From Faecalibacterium sp. (GTDB lineage Bacteria; Bacillota; Clostridia; Oscillospirales; Ruminococcaceae): a stretch of DNA of 63,491 nucleotides. Below, in pieces: positions 1 to 8,296 of this stretch. Below the pieces are notes generated by a model, which searched no databases, was not told where the DNA came from, and saw only the letters and a list, made by a program, of their open reading frames with translations. The position numbers and the translations under genes were made by a program. The DNA lies in assembly GCA_029264955.1 (NCBI GenBank), contig JARHYC010000016.1:1-63491 (forward strand), written 5' to 3'. How positions within the stretch are numbered: the stretch's first letter is position 1; the number at the start of each line of letters is the position of its first letter.

Positions 1-168
1 ACGGCAAAGCCGACTGCGGAGCCTACGGCAAAGCCGACTGCGGAGCCTACGGCAAAGCCGACTGCGGAGCCTACGGCAAAGCCGACCGCAGAGCCTACGG
101 CAAAGCCGACTGCGGAGCCTACGGCAAAGCCGACCGCAGAGCCTACGGCAAAGCCGACTGCAGAACCT
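1..168 (+). repeat. 24-bp tandem repeat, seven copies, coding TAKPTAEP
   Basis: Copies start at 1, 25, 49, 73, 97, 121 and 145. Three types differ only at a few positions in the second half of the unit (gactgcggagcct, gaccgcagagcct, gactgcagaacct). All changes seen are synonymous, so the array is under protein-level constraint and probably expands or contracts by slippage. Confidence 0.95.
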
Positions 169-345
169 ACTGTAGCACCGGTTGCTCCCACAACTGCACC
201 GACCGCTACACCTACCGCAGCTCCGGCACAGGGTGGTGCAACATCTACCAGAGATTCTACTGGTTTGGGCGGTTGGATGAGCATGGCAGTTCTGAGCGGA
301 TGTGCCGTCATTCTTTGCAAGAAGAAGCGCGACGACGAACGCTAA
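1..345 (+). CDS. Repeat-rich cell-surface protein, 3' end only
   Basis: The frame is open from the first base and stops at 343-345, so the start lies upstream of the window. The visible 114 residues begin with seven copies of the octapeptide TAKPTAEP, encoded by a 24-bp tandem repeat (1-168). A Pro/Thr/Ala linker follows, then a short hydrophobic stretch (about WMSMAVLSGCAVIL) and a basic tail KKKRDDER. This is the layout of a wall-spanning stalk with a C-terminal membrane anchor. A canonical LPXTG or SPKTG box is not visible; the nearest sequence is STRDSTGLGGW, so sortase anchoring is uncertain. The functional domain is outside the window. It lies about 650 bp upstream of the cobalamin riboswitch and, given the intervening IS remnant, is probably not in that operon. 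Confidence 0.8.
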   Translation, partial: TAKPTAEPTAKPTAEPTAKPTAEPTAKPTAEPTAKPTAEPTAKPTAEPTAKPTAEPTVAPVAPTTAPTATPTAAPAQGGATSTRDSTGLGGWMSMAVLSGCAVILCKKKRDDER

Positions 346-508
346 TGCAACTGAAAGCCATCCAAGATCAACATCTGTTAGAGGATATGTTATAAAAGTA
401 TGATTATACTTTCGTATCATATCAACCGGAGATAAACAGTTCCGCAGTATATAATCAAACAACTACTCTGTATTGAACAGTTCCAGTAAAAACAGACAAT
501 GAAAAAAG

Positions 509-544
509 CCCCCTGTTGTAGGAGAATAAGACTACAACAGGGGG
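509..544. repeat. Inverted repeat upstream of the IS3 remnant
   Basis: The arms ccccctgttgtag (509-521) and ctacaacaggggg (532-544) are perfectly complementary with a 10-base spacer. The hairpin lies 7 bp before the OrfA start codon. Read on the minus strand it is followed by TTTTTTC, so it could be a terminator, or part of the original IS end protecting the element from read-through. Confidence 0.7.
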
Positions 545-551
545 TATTGTT

Positions 552-860
552 ATGCCCATGAGGAAATATACACACATCAAGGAAGGCGAACCAGAGTTGT
601 TGGCTGTGCGGCATGCTGGTTATACCCGGAGAAAAAGTGCGTATCACTTTGGTCTGGAGAAAAGTCAAATCAAAAATTGGATGAACCGCTATAACTGTGA
701 GAGGGATTGCCTTCTAGCTGGCCTACAACCCAAGCACCGTGGTCGCCGAGGAAGGAAATGCCTCTCCTGTTGGCATGGCGGAATACCAGTATGAAATCAA
801 TCGACTGGAAATGGAAAATGCGTGCTGCGGGATTTTCTGCAATTCGTGGGAAGAACGTGA
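552..860 (+). pseudogene. Decayed IS3-family OrfA transposase subunit
   Basis: The first frame (ATG 552) encodes an N-terminal helix-turn-helix like IS3 OrfA, including KSQIKNWMNRYN, followed by an RGRRGRK stretch. It then goes out of frame. The expected OrfA continuation is still readable in shifted frames: YQYEINRLEMENA, then LRDFLQFVGRT ending at TGA 858-860, so at least two frameshifts are present. No OrfB (DDE integrase) follows. The element is therefore an inactive remnant. A 13-bp perfect inverted repeat sits just upstream of its start. Confidence 0.75.
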
Positions 861-993
861 GGCAATCCTTAAAATACCATATGTACAAAAAATAATTTAA
901 AGAATCCTTGACAGATGACTGGCTACTGCGATATCATTAAAATAATTGTGAACAGACAGCTATCCACGAAAGTTGTCTGAGACAAGATTATAA

Positions 994-1162
994 ATCATGT
1001 AATGGGTGCATCGCTTTTGGCGATGTTAAATGGGAAACCGGTGCAATTCCGGTACAGTCACTCCTGCTGTAAGGTGGACAATCAAACAAAAATACCATTG
1101 GGCTTACCCGAGAAGGTGTTTGAGCGGATGAAGCTAAGTCAGAAAACCAGCCTGTTACATTG
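994..1162 (+). promoter_or_regulatory. Cobalamin (adenosylcobalamin-type) riboswitch
   Basis: Several conserved blocks of the cobalamin aptamer appear in order: gggtgcatcgc, then aaatgggaaaccggtgcaat (about 1028-1047, the GGGAA-ccGGUGcAA core), the gtcactcctgctgtaa block (about 1056-1071), accattgggc, and a B12-box-like segment aagctaagtcagaaaaccag (1131-1150). A closing helix can be formed by atgtaa near 996 and ttacat near 1156. Terminator-like hairpins follow immediately before the downstream coding region, as expected for transcriptional control. Family knowledge: these aptamers repress B12 uptake and synthesis genes when cobalamin is plentiful. Which corrinoid is sensed cannot be read here. 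Confidence 0.88.
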
Positions 1163-1199
1163 CAAGAGGTTATTCTGGGATGAAGGACGACCTGCCGGA

Positions 1200-1265
1200 A
1201 GCACAGTGTGTAGCTGTGCTTTTTACGGTTGCCTTCTGTTCAAATCCGAACAGAAGGCTTTTTTT
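1200..1265 (+). terminator. Riboswitch expression platform with two tandem hairpins
   Basis: The first hairpin is agcacag/ctgtgct (1200-1206 with 1214-1220) followed by TTTT. The second is gccttctgttc/gaacagaaggc (1231-1241 with 1248-1258) followed by seven T. The second is a textbook intrinsic terminator. They lie between the aptamer and the ribosome binding site at 1293-1300, so ligand-dependent termination would stop the downstream operon. Confidence 0.85.
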
Positions 1266-1306
1266 ATGTCCAGAAAGCTGTAAGTACATTCGAAGAGGAG
1301 TTTTCT

Positions 1307-4300
1307 ATGAAATCAAACGCAGTAAAATGGATGGGGCAACGGGTCTTGGCGTTCTCGTTGGCATTGGTGCTTTTTATGCAGACAGCACCTCTAACTGCCA
1401 TCACCGTAAATGCACAAGAAATTGCAGATGTCCTAGCAGAAACTGAAACATTCGTTGCGGCAACAAATCCAGAAACAAAAGATTCAGAATCTATGGAGAG
1501 GATGACGGGCGCTGAAACTAAAACGAATCCGCGGGATCCACTCACCACAGCACAAGGAGAAACTGTCTCTATCACAAGTGGTGATCAGCTAATAGGCGGC
1601 ATTCCAGCTGGCAGTACCTATGTGCTGGCAAACGACATTGTTATGAGCGGAGACCAGCAGATTGGCCTTGTGGCAGGTGTTCTGGACGGCGCGGGTTATA
1701 CCATTACACTAGTCGGAAAGCCACTGGTCAATGAGCTAACTGGCACCATTCAAAATTTGCTGGTGGACGGCAAGGCAACCTTAGGTATCGGGCAGGGAAC
1801 CATTGCCTGTACCGTAAAGGGCGGGACCATACAGAACTGTGCCTCTCTGGTAACAATTGACCCCGGTTGGGATTCAAATCAGGGAGGACTTGCAGGTAAT
1901 CTGGAAAATGCAAAAATCTACAATAGTTTTTTTGCTGGTGCTGGAAAAGATATGTTTGGACTGGTTGCAAATAACGGAATCTTCTGCTCCGCCAACAATC
2001 CGTCTGCACACTCTCAGGTAAAGAACTGCTACTACACAGAGGGCAATGGCATCGGTAGCGGCTCTGCATGGAACCGAGACGATACCAGCAACGGCAAAAA
2101 ATCGCTCGATGAGATGAAAACGGCTGAATTCGTACAGCTGTTGAATACATCCAATGTGGGCAGTGGCTATATCTGGGCGGCACAAGATGGTGTTTTGCCC
2201 AAGTTGATTCCTGGTGGTAGTACCTTAGAACCTGCTGATAAGGCAGCCTTGAAATCTGCCATCAAAGAAGCGCAGAGTAAAAACGAAGGCGACTACACCA
2301 ACGAGACTTGGGCACCCATGCAGGAAGCATTGCGCGCTGCCATACGGATTGACGAAAAAATTGATGCAACACAAGATGAAGTAAATGCGGCAGAAACTGC
2401 GCTTCAAAATGCTATTGCAGCTTTGAAAGAAAAAGTACGCAATCTTTCCCCGGTGGAATCCCCGAAAGAAGGCATCGCTTTTATCTCCAATCAGGACGAC
2501 CTTGCACGAATTGACGGAAATGATCCAAAGGCTTTTTATCAGCTGACACAGGACATTACAATCAAAGACAATTTCTTGTCGCCCAATTTGGCTGGTGTTT
2601 TGGATGGTAATGGACATACCATTACTATCCGAACAGCAAGCTCGTTGTTCGGAACAATCAACGAAACGGGTGTTGTGCAGAACTTACGAGTAAAGGTAGA
2701 AGGAAACTTTACCAACCGACAAGAATTTGCTCCCTTTGCCGAAAAGCTCAAAGGCGGTATGATTGTCAACTGTATCAGTGAGGTAACGGGTCAGCACTCT
2801 GCTGGATATGTGCACAAAATGGAAGACGGTGTTTTGGTGAACTGCCTCACAATGGGCCATAACCGCCGTGGTGCATTTGTCTATTTTCAGAAATCTACTG
2901 ATCACCAAAATGTCAATGGATATAAAAGCGGCAAGTTCTACAACTGCTACTGGTCCGCTTCAAACTCTGTCGAAAACATCAATCCGGCAGAGAATCTTAT
3001 CCATTCTGAACCAGTAGGGGACGAACGACTGCGCTCAGCAGATTTTATTGCTCAGCTCAACAAGCAGAAGGGTGAATTCGGCGTAACTTGGGGACGAGAT
3101 ATGGATGGCTATCCGTATTTTGGTGCAGATCAGGGCGATGCTATTATTGATGGTAGCAAGAATCGATATGATGTGCAGTTCATGTGGCATGACCAGAACA
3201 TTCTCACAGTAAAAAATGGACTTTTGCAACTTTCGCCCCAGATGACTGGTAGCAATCGCTTTGCCGGCACCTTCCAGTTGAAGGATGTCCCGCAGGACAG
3301 CACCATTACATGGAGCTGTGAAGATCGAACCCAGCAGGAAATTATGCAGCTTGGCGAAAACGGTGATTTGTATGTATTCCATGATGGTGGCGGTGTGGTT
3401 CGTGCCGTGGAGCACAAAGCCGACGGAACCGAAGAACTGGCAGCAGAGATTCGAGTGGTTTCTGCTTCTCGTGAGATTGAGCAGCTGCAGCTATTGCTGG
3501 ATGGCAAGGTAATTCATGATTCCATTACCGTGCAGGGCTCGGCCGTAAACAGTTTGGAAATTCAGGCAAAATATGCAGGTTCCGATGCATTCCAGACAAT
3601 GCCCTCTTATTTGGTTGAGCTGAACGCTGAGAACCCGGAACTGCTCCGAACTGACTACAATACTGCTTCTTTCTATTTCAGAGCACCCGGCACCAGCAAG
3701 TTGACTGTTACTGAGAAAACGGAAAAAGTAAATCCGGTTTCGATTACGATATCCGTTACATCTGCATATGTACCGGTTGAAAAAGTAACGCCTGCAATCA
3801 GTGGTACCGAGAAAATCCACTACCGCAACTCGATGGGAGCGGGTCAATTTATATCAATTCCGCAATTGGTTCAGGTAGAACCCTCTAACGCAAGCTATAA
3901 AAATGATATTATCATAACTTCCAGCAATCCGGAGATTGCACAATACGATGGCAGCGGTTATACCCCCTATAAAAACGGTACGGTGACCTTTACTGCGAAG
4001 CTCAATGATAACGGAAACGTAGTCGAGGGAACAAGCACTGTTACCTTTACTTATACAAACCCGTTGACAGAAGTTACGGCACCCGCTGGAAAAATCACGC
4101 TGGATCAGGGAACCAAGCAAACGCTTCCACTAACTTTTAAGGGGCAACCGGGCAATCTACATGAAGTTACAGAACCGGATTTGATTTGGACCTTTGATAA
4201 ACAAGGTATCGTTTCCATTCAGCGTCCGAATGCTTTGATGCAGATTCGAAATACAGGAGGTCCGGATGACGGCAACTGGGTTGCATCTACTAAGTTTGAG

Positions 4301-7225
4301 GTAAAGGGCTTGCGCCCTGGTACGGTAGTTGCAACAGGAACCCCTGTGGATACTACTGGTGGCGCAAAACCTATCAAGCTGACCATCACAGTAAAAGGCG
4401 ATGGTAGTGTTGCCAATGAATTCGATATTCCTAAATTTATTGAAACAGGTAAAAAGGCGGCAAGCCGATATTTGAATGAAAAAAATACATTCACCTTTGG
4501 AGACGAGTGGAGTATTTATACATTGATGCGCGATGGTCAGACATTACCCAAGCAAAAACTTGACAACTACTATGATGATGTTGTGACCACTGTTCGCGCT
4601 TGGAACGATAATATTTTGGCGACTGAGGTAGAGCGAACCGCAATTGCGCTCAACATTATGGGGAAAGATATTACGAATATCGATGGTGTCAATCTGGTAG
4701 AGCTGATTTGCAACCACCCTAACTTGACAAAACAGGGCGGTAATTCACTTGCTTGGGCATTGATTGCATTGGATATGAACAACACTGCAATTCCTGCTGA
4801 TATGAAATGGTCCCGAGAGCGCATGGTCACAGAACTTCTTGCCTACCAAAATGCAGATGGCGGTTTCGGTTTGGATCAATCCGGAACTTCTGGCATTGAT
4901 ATGACAGCTATGAGTATTCAGGCGCTGGCACGATATCAGAAACGAGATGATGTGGCAACAGCCATTGACAGTGGTATTGCATATCTAGCGAAAGCTGCGG
5001 GGAAAAATCTAAATCTGGGGAATTCTGAATCCATTGCACAGGTTATTATCACACTTGCCGTTCTGAATCGAGATATCGTTGCAGAGCCGGGTTTTGGCGA
5101 TGAGATGGAAAATATCATGTCTGCTTTATCCGAGTACATGATAGAGAACGAAGGTTTCAAGCATGATAAAAACGGAAAAGTTGATAAAATGGCAACAGCG
5201 CAGGCGATGCAGGCACTTTGCGCCTATGAACGCTTCCTGAATGGTGAAAGTAGTTATTGGGATTTGCGGGGGACCGGTCCGATTGATGATCCTGCAGCAA
5301 AAGTCAGCAGCATGATTGCAGCATTGCCGGAGCAGGTGAGTGCAGCAGATGCAGAATTGATACAGCAAGTACGGGATGCATATAATGCGCTTACGGAATC
5401 CCAGAAAAAACGTGTGACGAATTTGGATCGGTTAATTCAGGCAGAAAAGGAATTGGCAGAAGTGCTGGCCGTACAGCAGGTAATCGATGCAATTGATGCT
5501 TTGCCGGAAGAACTTACGCTGGCAGATGCTTATTTGGTAAAGTCTGCACGGGATGTATTCAATCGGTTAACACCTGCGCAGCAGTTGAAGGTCATCAATC
5601 TGAACAAGTTGGAGGTTGCCGAGAAAGCTTTGCAGAAACTGTTGAATGCAGACAGTGTCATGGGTATGATTGAAAATCTGCCTAAAAACGTCACTTTGGC
5701 AGATAGTAACGCCGTACAGGCAGCACGCGCTGCATATGATTTGCTGCCAAAAGAGCAGCAAGCTCTGGTTAAGAATTTAGACAAGCTGGAAAATGCAGAA
5801 GCAAAGCTGGAAGAACTGAATTCTGCACAGCAGATACAGCAGGTGATGGATGCCATCGACGCTTTGCCGGAACATATTACGGTAGAGAATGAAGCAGCGG
5901 TTCAAGCTGTTCGTGATGCGTACAATCGTCTGACTGCAACCCAGCAGGCACAGGTCATCAATGTAAACAAGCTGCTGGCTGCTGAAAAGACAATCGCAGA
6001 CCAGAAAGCTGCAGCACAGGTAGAACGTGCCATTCATGCATTGTCAAATCCTGTAAGTATCGCAGACAAACAAGCTGTACAGGATGCCCGCAGCGCTTAT
6101 GAAAAACTGAGTGCCGATCAAAAAGCTCTGGTAAAGAATCTGGATAAACTGATTCAGGCAGAATCGGAGATTACAGATTTGGATGCAGCACAGCTGGTCA
6201 TGGGGATGATTAAAGATTTACCAATCAACCTTACCATTAAGGATGAACAAATGGTAAAGGCTGCACGCAACGCTTATGAAGCACTTACTGAAAAGCAGCA
6301 GAGTATGGTTTTGAACCTGTATATTCTGGAACGTGCAGAACAGTTTGTAGCAGAAAAGAAAGCTGTTCAGCAAGTAGAGGACGTCATCGATGCTTTGCCG
6401 GAAGTGATTGGAAAAGAACATTCCGAGGCAATCAAGGCTGCTCGTGCGGCATATAACGAACTTTCTCCAGAGTTGAGAGCGTTGATTCGCAACATAGATA
6501 AACTGCTAAACGCCGAAAAAGCATTGAAAAAACTACGCAAACCAGCGGATAAACCCATTAAACATACTAAATGGGAAAGCAATGTGGTTGAAGCTGTTGT
6601 ACAAGACGGTGTTGTTTCCGCAAAGCAATTGGCACAGATTCAGGGTGAAGATTTGATTTTGCGGATTGAAGGTACAATGGCAAGTGGTGAGACATATACT
6701 TTGTCCATCTATGGCAAAGATATTCTGAAAGCAGAAGATTTCTATGTTGGAATGACGCGTGAAGGTCTCTATGAAACAGAGATACACAAGCTGTCGGAGA
6801 ACCCCGAGATTTTCCGCTTCCTGCAGAGCGGTGAATTCGCATACCCTGTGATGGTCGAAATGGAAACCGCCTTGGAAGATGGCGAATATTTGTTGTTGCG
6901 ATATGACCCAGCACAGCAGCGAGCAGTTTTAGTCAGCCGTGTGCAGGCAGAAGACGGCAAGATACAATTTATTATCAAGGAGGGCGGCGAGTATTTCATC
7001 GCAAAGAAAGCCAGCAAAAAAACAATTTCGGAATTGGAAAAGGCAGAAGAAATTTCTGTTGCAGCACAGCCGGAAACCTCGGAGGTAAAACCTGAAACCT
7101 TGCCCGTCCAACAGGAAGAAGAAACGAATAATCCTGTTGCTTGGATTTGGATTCCGCTTCTGCTTTTGGGTGGATGTGGTGTAATTGTAGTGTATCAAAA
7201 GAAGAAGGAGCACAAAGGTGAATAA
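1307..7225 (+). CDS. Giant surface protein with transcobalamin/intrinsic-factor-like alpha-barrel domain
   Basis: 1972 residues. Start ATG 1307 is chosen over an in-frame ATG at 1229 because 1229 lies inside the terminator, while 1307 has AAGAGGAG upstream and begins a clear signal peptide (residues 1-36, ending near VNAQ). Order of parts: two beta-helix/GLUG-like segments (about 90-300 and 390-605, with motifs such as GGLAG and NCYY) split by a FIVAR-like helical module (about 307-376); several Ig-like beta domains (about 640-1030); an alpha/alpha-barrel domain (about 1038-1320) with QNADGGFG and IDMTAMSIQALARY, resembling the prenyltransferase/transcobalamin alpha domain; seven helical repeats of about 58 residues (about 1329-1740); a beta domain; and a C-terminal TM helix plus KKKEHKGE. 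Inferred role: surface capture of cobalamin under riboswitch control, together with the overlapping lipoprotein gene. Binding itself is not proven by sequence. Confidence 0.85.
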   Translation: MKSNAVKWMGQRVLAFSLALVLFMQTAPLTAITVNAQEIADVLAETETFVAATNPETKDSESMERMTGAETKTNPRDPLTTAQGETVSITSGDQLIGGIPAGSTYVLANDIVMSGDQQIGLVAGVLDGAGYTITLVGKPLVNELTGTIQNLLVDGKATLGIGQGTIACTVKGGTIQNCASLVTIDPGWDSNQGGLAGNLENAKIYNSFFAGAGKDMFGLVANNGIFCSANNPSAHSQVKNCYYTEGNGIGSGSAWNRDDTSNGKKSLDEMKTAEFVQLLNTSNVGSGYIWAAQDGVLPKLIPGGSTLEPADKAALKSAIKEAQSKNEGDYTNETWAPMQEALRAAIRIDEKIDATQDEVNAAETALQNAIAALKEKVRNLSPVESPKEGIAFISNQDDLARIDGNDPKAFYQLTQDITIKDNFLSPNLAGVLDGNGHTITIRTASSLFGTINETGVVQNLRVKVEGNFTNRQEFAPFAEKLKGGMIVNCISEVTGQHSAGYVHKMEDGVLVNCLTMGHNRRGAFVYFQKSTDHQNVNGYKSGKFYNCYWSASNSVENINPAENLIHSEPVGDERLRSADFIAQLNKQKGEFGVTWGRDMDGYPYFGADQGDAIIDGSKNRYDVQFMWHDQNILTVKNGLLQLSPQMTGSNRFAGTFQLKDVPQDSTITWSCEDRTQQEIMQLGENGDLYVFHDGGGVVRAVEHKADGTEELAAEIRVVSASREIEQLQLLLDGKVIHDSITVQGSAVNSLEIQAKYAGSDAFQTMPSYLVELNAENPELLRTDYNTASFYFRAPGTSKLTVTEKTEKVNPVSITISVTSAYVPVEKVTPAISGTEKIHYRNSMGAGQFISIPQLVQVEPSNASYKNDIIITSSNPEIAQYDGSGYTPYKNGTVTFTAKLNDNGNVVEGTSTVTFTYTNPLTEVTAPAGKITLDQGTKQTLPLTFKGQPGNLHEVTEPDLIWTFDKQGIVSIQRPNALMQIRNTGGPDDGNWVASTKFEVKGLRPGTVVATGTPVDTTGGAKPIKLTITVKGDGSVANEFDIPKFIETGKKAASRYLNEKNTFTFGDEWSIYTLMRDGQTLPKQKLDNYYDDVVTTVRAWNDNILATEVERTAIALNIMGKDITNIDGVNLVELICNHPNLTKQGGNSLAWALIALDMNNTAIPADMKWSRERMVTELLAYQNADGGFGLDQSGTSGIDMTAMSIQALARYQKRDDVATAIDSGIAYLAKAAGKNLNLGNSESIAQVIITLAVLNRDIVAEPGFGDEMENIMSALSEYMIENEGFKHDKNGKVDKMATAQAMQALCAYERFLNGESSYWDLRGTGPIDDPAAKVSSMIAALPEQVSAADAELIQQVRDAYNALTESQKKRVTNLDRLIQAEKELAEVLAVQQVIDAIDALPEELTLADAYLVKSARDVFNRLTPAQQLKVINLNKLEVAEKALQKLLNADSVMGMIENLPKNVTLADSNAVQAARAAYDLLPKEQQALVKNLDKLENAEAKLEELNSAQQIQQVMDAIDALPEHITVENEAAVQAVRDAYNRLTATQQAQVINVNKLLAAEKTIADQKAAAQVERAIHALSNPVSIADKQAVQDARSAYEKLSADQKALVKNLDKLIQAESEITDLDAAQLVMGMIKDLPINLTIKDEQMVKAARNAYEALTEKQQSMVLNLYILERAEQFVAEKKAVQQVEDVIDALPEVIGKEHSEAIKAARAAYNELSPELRALIRNIDKLLNAEKALKKLRKPADKPIKHTKWESNVVEAVVQDGVVSAKQLAQIQGEDLILRIEGTMASGETYTLSIYGKDILKAEDFYVGMTREGLYETEIHKLSENPEIFRFLQSGEFAYPVMVEMETALEDGEYLLLRYDPAQQRAVLVSRVQAEDGKIQFIIKEGGEYFIAKKASKKTISELEKAEEISVAAQPETSEVKPETLPVQQEEETNNPVAWIWIPLLLLGGCGVIVVYQKKKEHKGE
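5291..6530 (+). repeat. Seven imperfect ~58-residue helical repeats (coding)
   Basis: Within the giant surface protein, units recur with the pattern xVxxxIxALPxxxxxxDxxxVxxARxAYxxLxxxQxxxVxNLxKLxxAExxL. Recognisable cores include RDAYNALTESQ, RAAYDLLPKEQ, RSAYEKLSADQ and RAAYNELSPEL. Predicted as paired helices forming an extended stalk between the alpha-barrel and the membrane anchor. DNA identity between units is low, so the duplication is old. Confidence 0.85.
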
Positions 7226-7958
7226 AGTAATTTCTATACTGCTCTGCCTGACTCTATTATTCAGTCTGGCAGGCTGTGGTACGGGAAAAGTCAATCATAC
7301 TCCAGATCAGCCGAGTCAGCAGTTTGAGCAAGGTGGCAGTGTAATTGCTACCCCTGAAACGGCAGAATCCGTAACTGAATCAGACACCGAGATAGTGGAA
7401 GATGATGCGTTTGACGTTTCCGATGAAATCGGTGAAACGCAGGATTTTTCTAAATATAAAGAAGTACACAAGAAAGTCCCGAGTACATCTTCTGCTGATG
7501 GACAGCGAGAACCTGTAGAGCCAGGAGAAGTTCCCGTTGATCGCAACAATCAGAAAACCTGTTATCTCAGCATTTCCTGCGCTACGATTCTGAACAACAT
7601 GGAAAACTTAGTTGAAGGAAAAGATGTACTGGTGCCGTCCGATGGAATTATTTTGCCTAGAACGGAAGTGACGTTCTATGAGGGTGAATCTGTGTTTGAC
7701 GTTTTACAGCGAGAAACGAAAAATCGCAAAATCCATATGGAATCCAACTTTACGCCTATGTACAACAGTGCATACATTGAGGGTATCGGTAATCTTTATG
7801 AATTTGACTGCGGCAGCGAATCCGGTTGGGAATATCGCGTCAATGGCTGGTTTCCCAATTATGGCGTAAGCCGCTATGTGGTACAGCAGGGCGATGAAGT
7901 AGAATTCCTTTACACCTGTAATATGGGCGTCGATTTGGGTGCTAATGTAATGAATTAA
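7218..7958 (+). CDS. DUF4430 (transcobalamin C-terminal-like) lipoprotein
   Basis: 246 residues, GTG start at 7218 with AAGGAG at 7205-7210; it overlaps the preceding stop by 8 bp, so translation is probably coupled. The N-terminus is a lipoprotein signal with lipobox LAGC (Cys20), placing it on the outer face of the membrane. An acidic low-complexity linker (about 25-105) leads to a C-terminal domain (about 113-235) with the hallmark SGWEYRVNGWFPNYG (202-216) and a final GDEVEFLYTC strand, typical of DUF4430. That family is named transcobalamin-like C-terminal because it is homologous to the beta domain of intrinsic factor and transcobalamin. The matching alpha-type domain is in the upstream gene. 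I infer that the two proteins jointly bind a corrinoid at the cell surface. No ABC or ECF transporter is encoded nearby. Confidence 0.85.
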   Translation: MNKVISILLCLTLLFSLAGCGTGKVNHTPDQPSQQFEQGGSVIATPETAESVTESDTEIVEDDAFDVSDEIGETQDFSKYKEVHKKVPSTSSADGQREPVEPGEVPVDRNNQKTCYLSISCATILNNMENLVEGKDVLVPSDGIILPRTEVTFYEGESVFDVLQRETKNRKIHMESNFTPMYNSAYIEGIGNLYEFDCGSESGWEYRVNGWFPNYGVSRYVVQQGDEVEFLYTCNMGVDLGANVMN

Positions 7959-7993
7959 AATAGAAGACTTAATCGGTTAAGAAGAGTGGTATA

Positions 7994-8097
7994 AAATATC
8001 GGGAGCGACTATGATTGAACTGCCTCCACCTGTTAGACAGTATGATATACTGAGTAACAAGTGGGATACAGTTCGGATTCAATCGCTCCCGATATTT
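7994..8097. terminator. Long inverted-repeat terminator with a MITE-like palindrome in its loop
   Basis: Outer arms aaatatcgggagcga (7994-8008) and tcgctcccgatattt (8083-8097) are perfectly complementary; T-rich sequence follows on the plus strand and A-rich sequence precedes it. It lies between convergent genes, so it likely ends both transcripts. The loop contains a second, imperfect palindrome (8017-8074) whose two ends (gaactg...tgttagacagt and actgagtaac...cagttc) are inverted copies of each other. Confidence 0.75.
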
Positions 8098-8296
8098 TTA
8101 TTTTACTAGCAGTTGCATATTGATTGGAATGCATTCTGTATCGGTCGGTTGGCATCCCTTCCGTTTTTTATAAATGTGGTGTGGCTGCTACCGTTTTAGC
8201 AGCGATTCACACGAGAACAAAATCGAATGATACAATAAATATTTTCTCAGATAAACCAAGATGTTTTATCGTGGCAGATGTATTTCAAAAGACAAA
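8098..8296. other. Intergenic region with no recognised feature
   Basis: About 200 bp between the bidirectional terminator and the stop codon of the convergent glycosidase gene. A 63-codon open frame here has no ribosome binding site and no recognisable protein character. I see nothing else. Confidence 0.5.

Noticed and set aside
1-168. CRISPR-like array
   Set aside because: Repeats are directly contiguous with no spacers and keep reading frame; they encode TAKPTAEP.
1229-1306. Upstream in-frame ATG of the giant surface protein
   Set aside because: It lies in the riboswitch terminator and would place 26 residues before a normal signal peptide; ATG 1307 has a good ribosome site.
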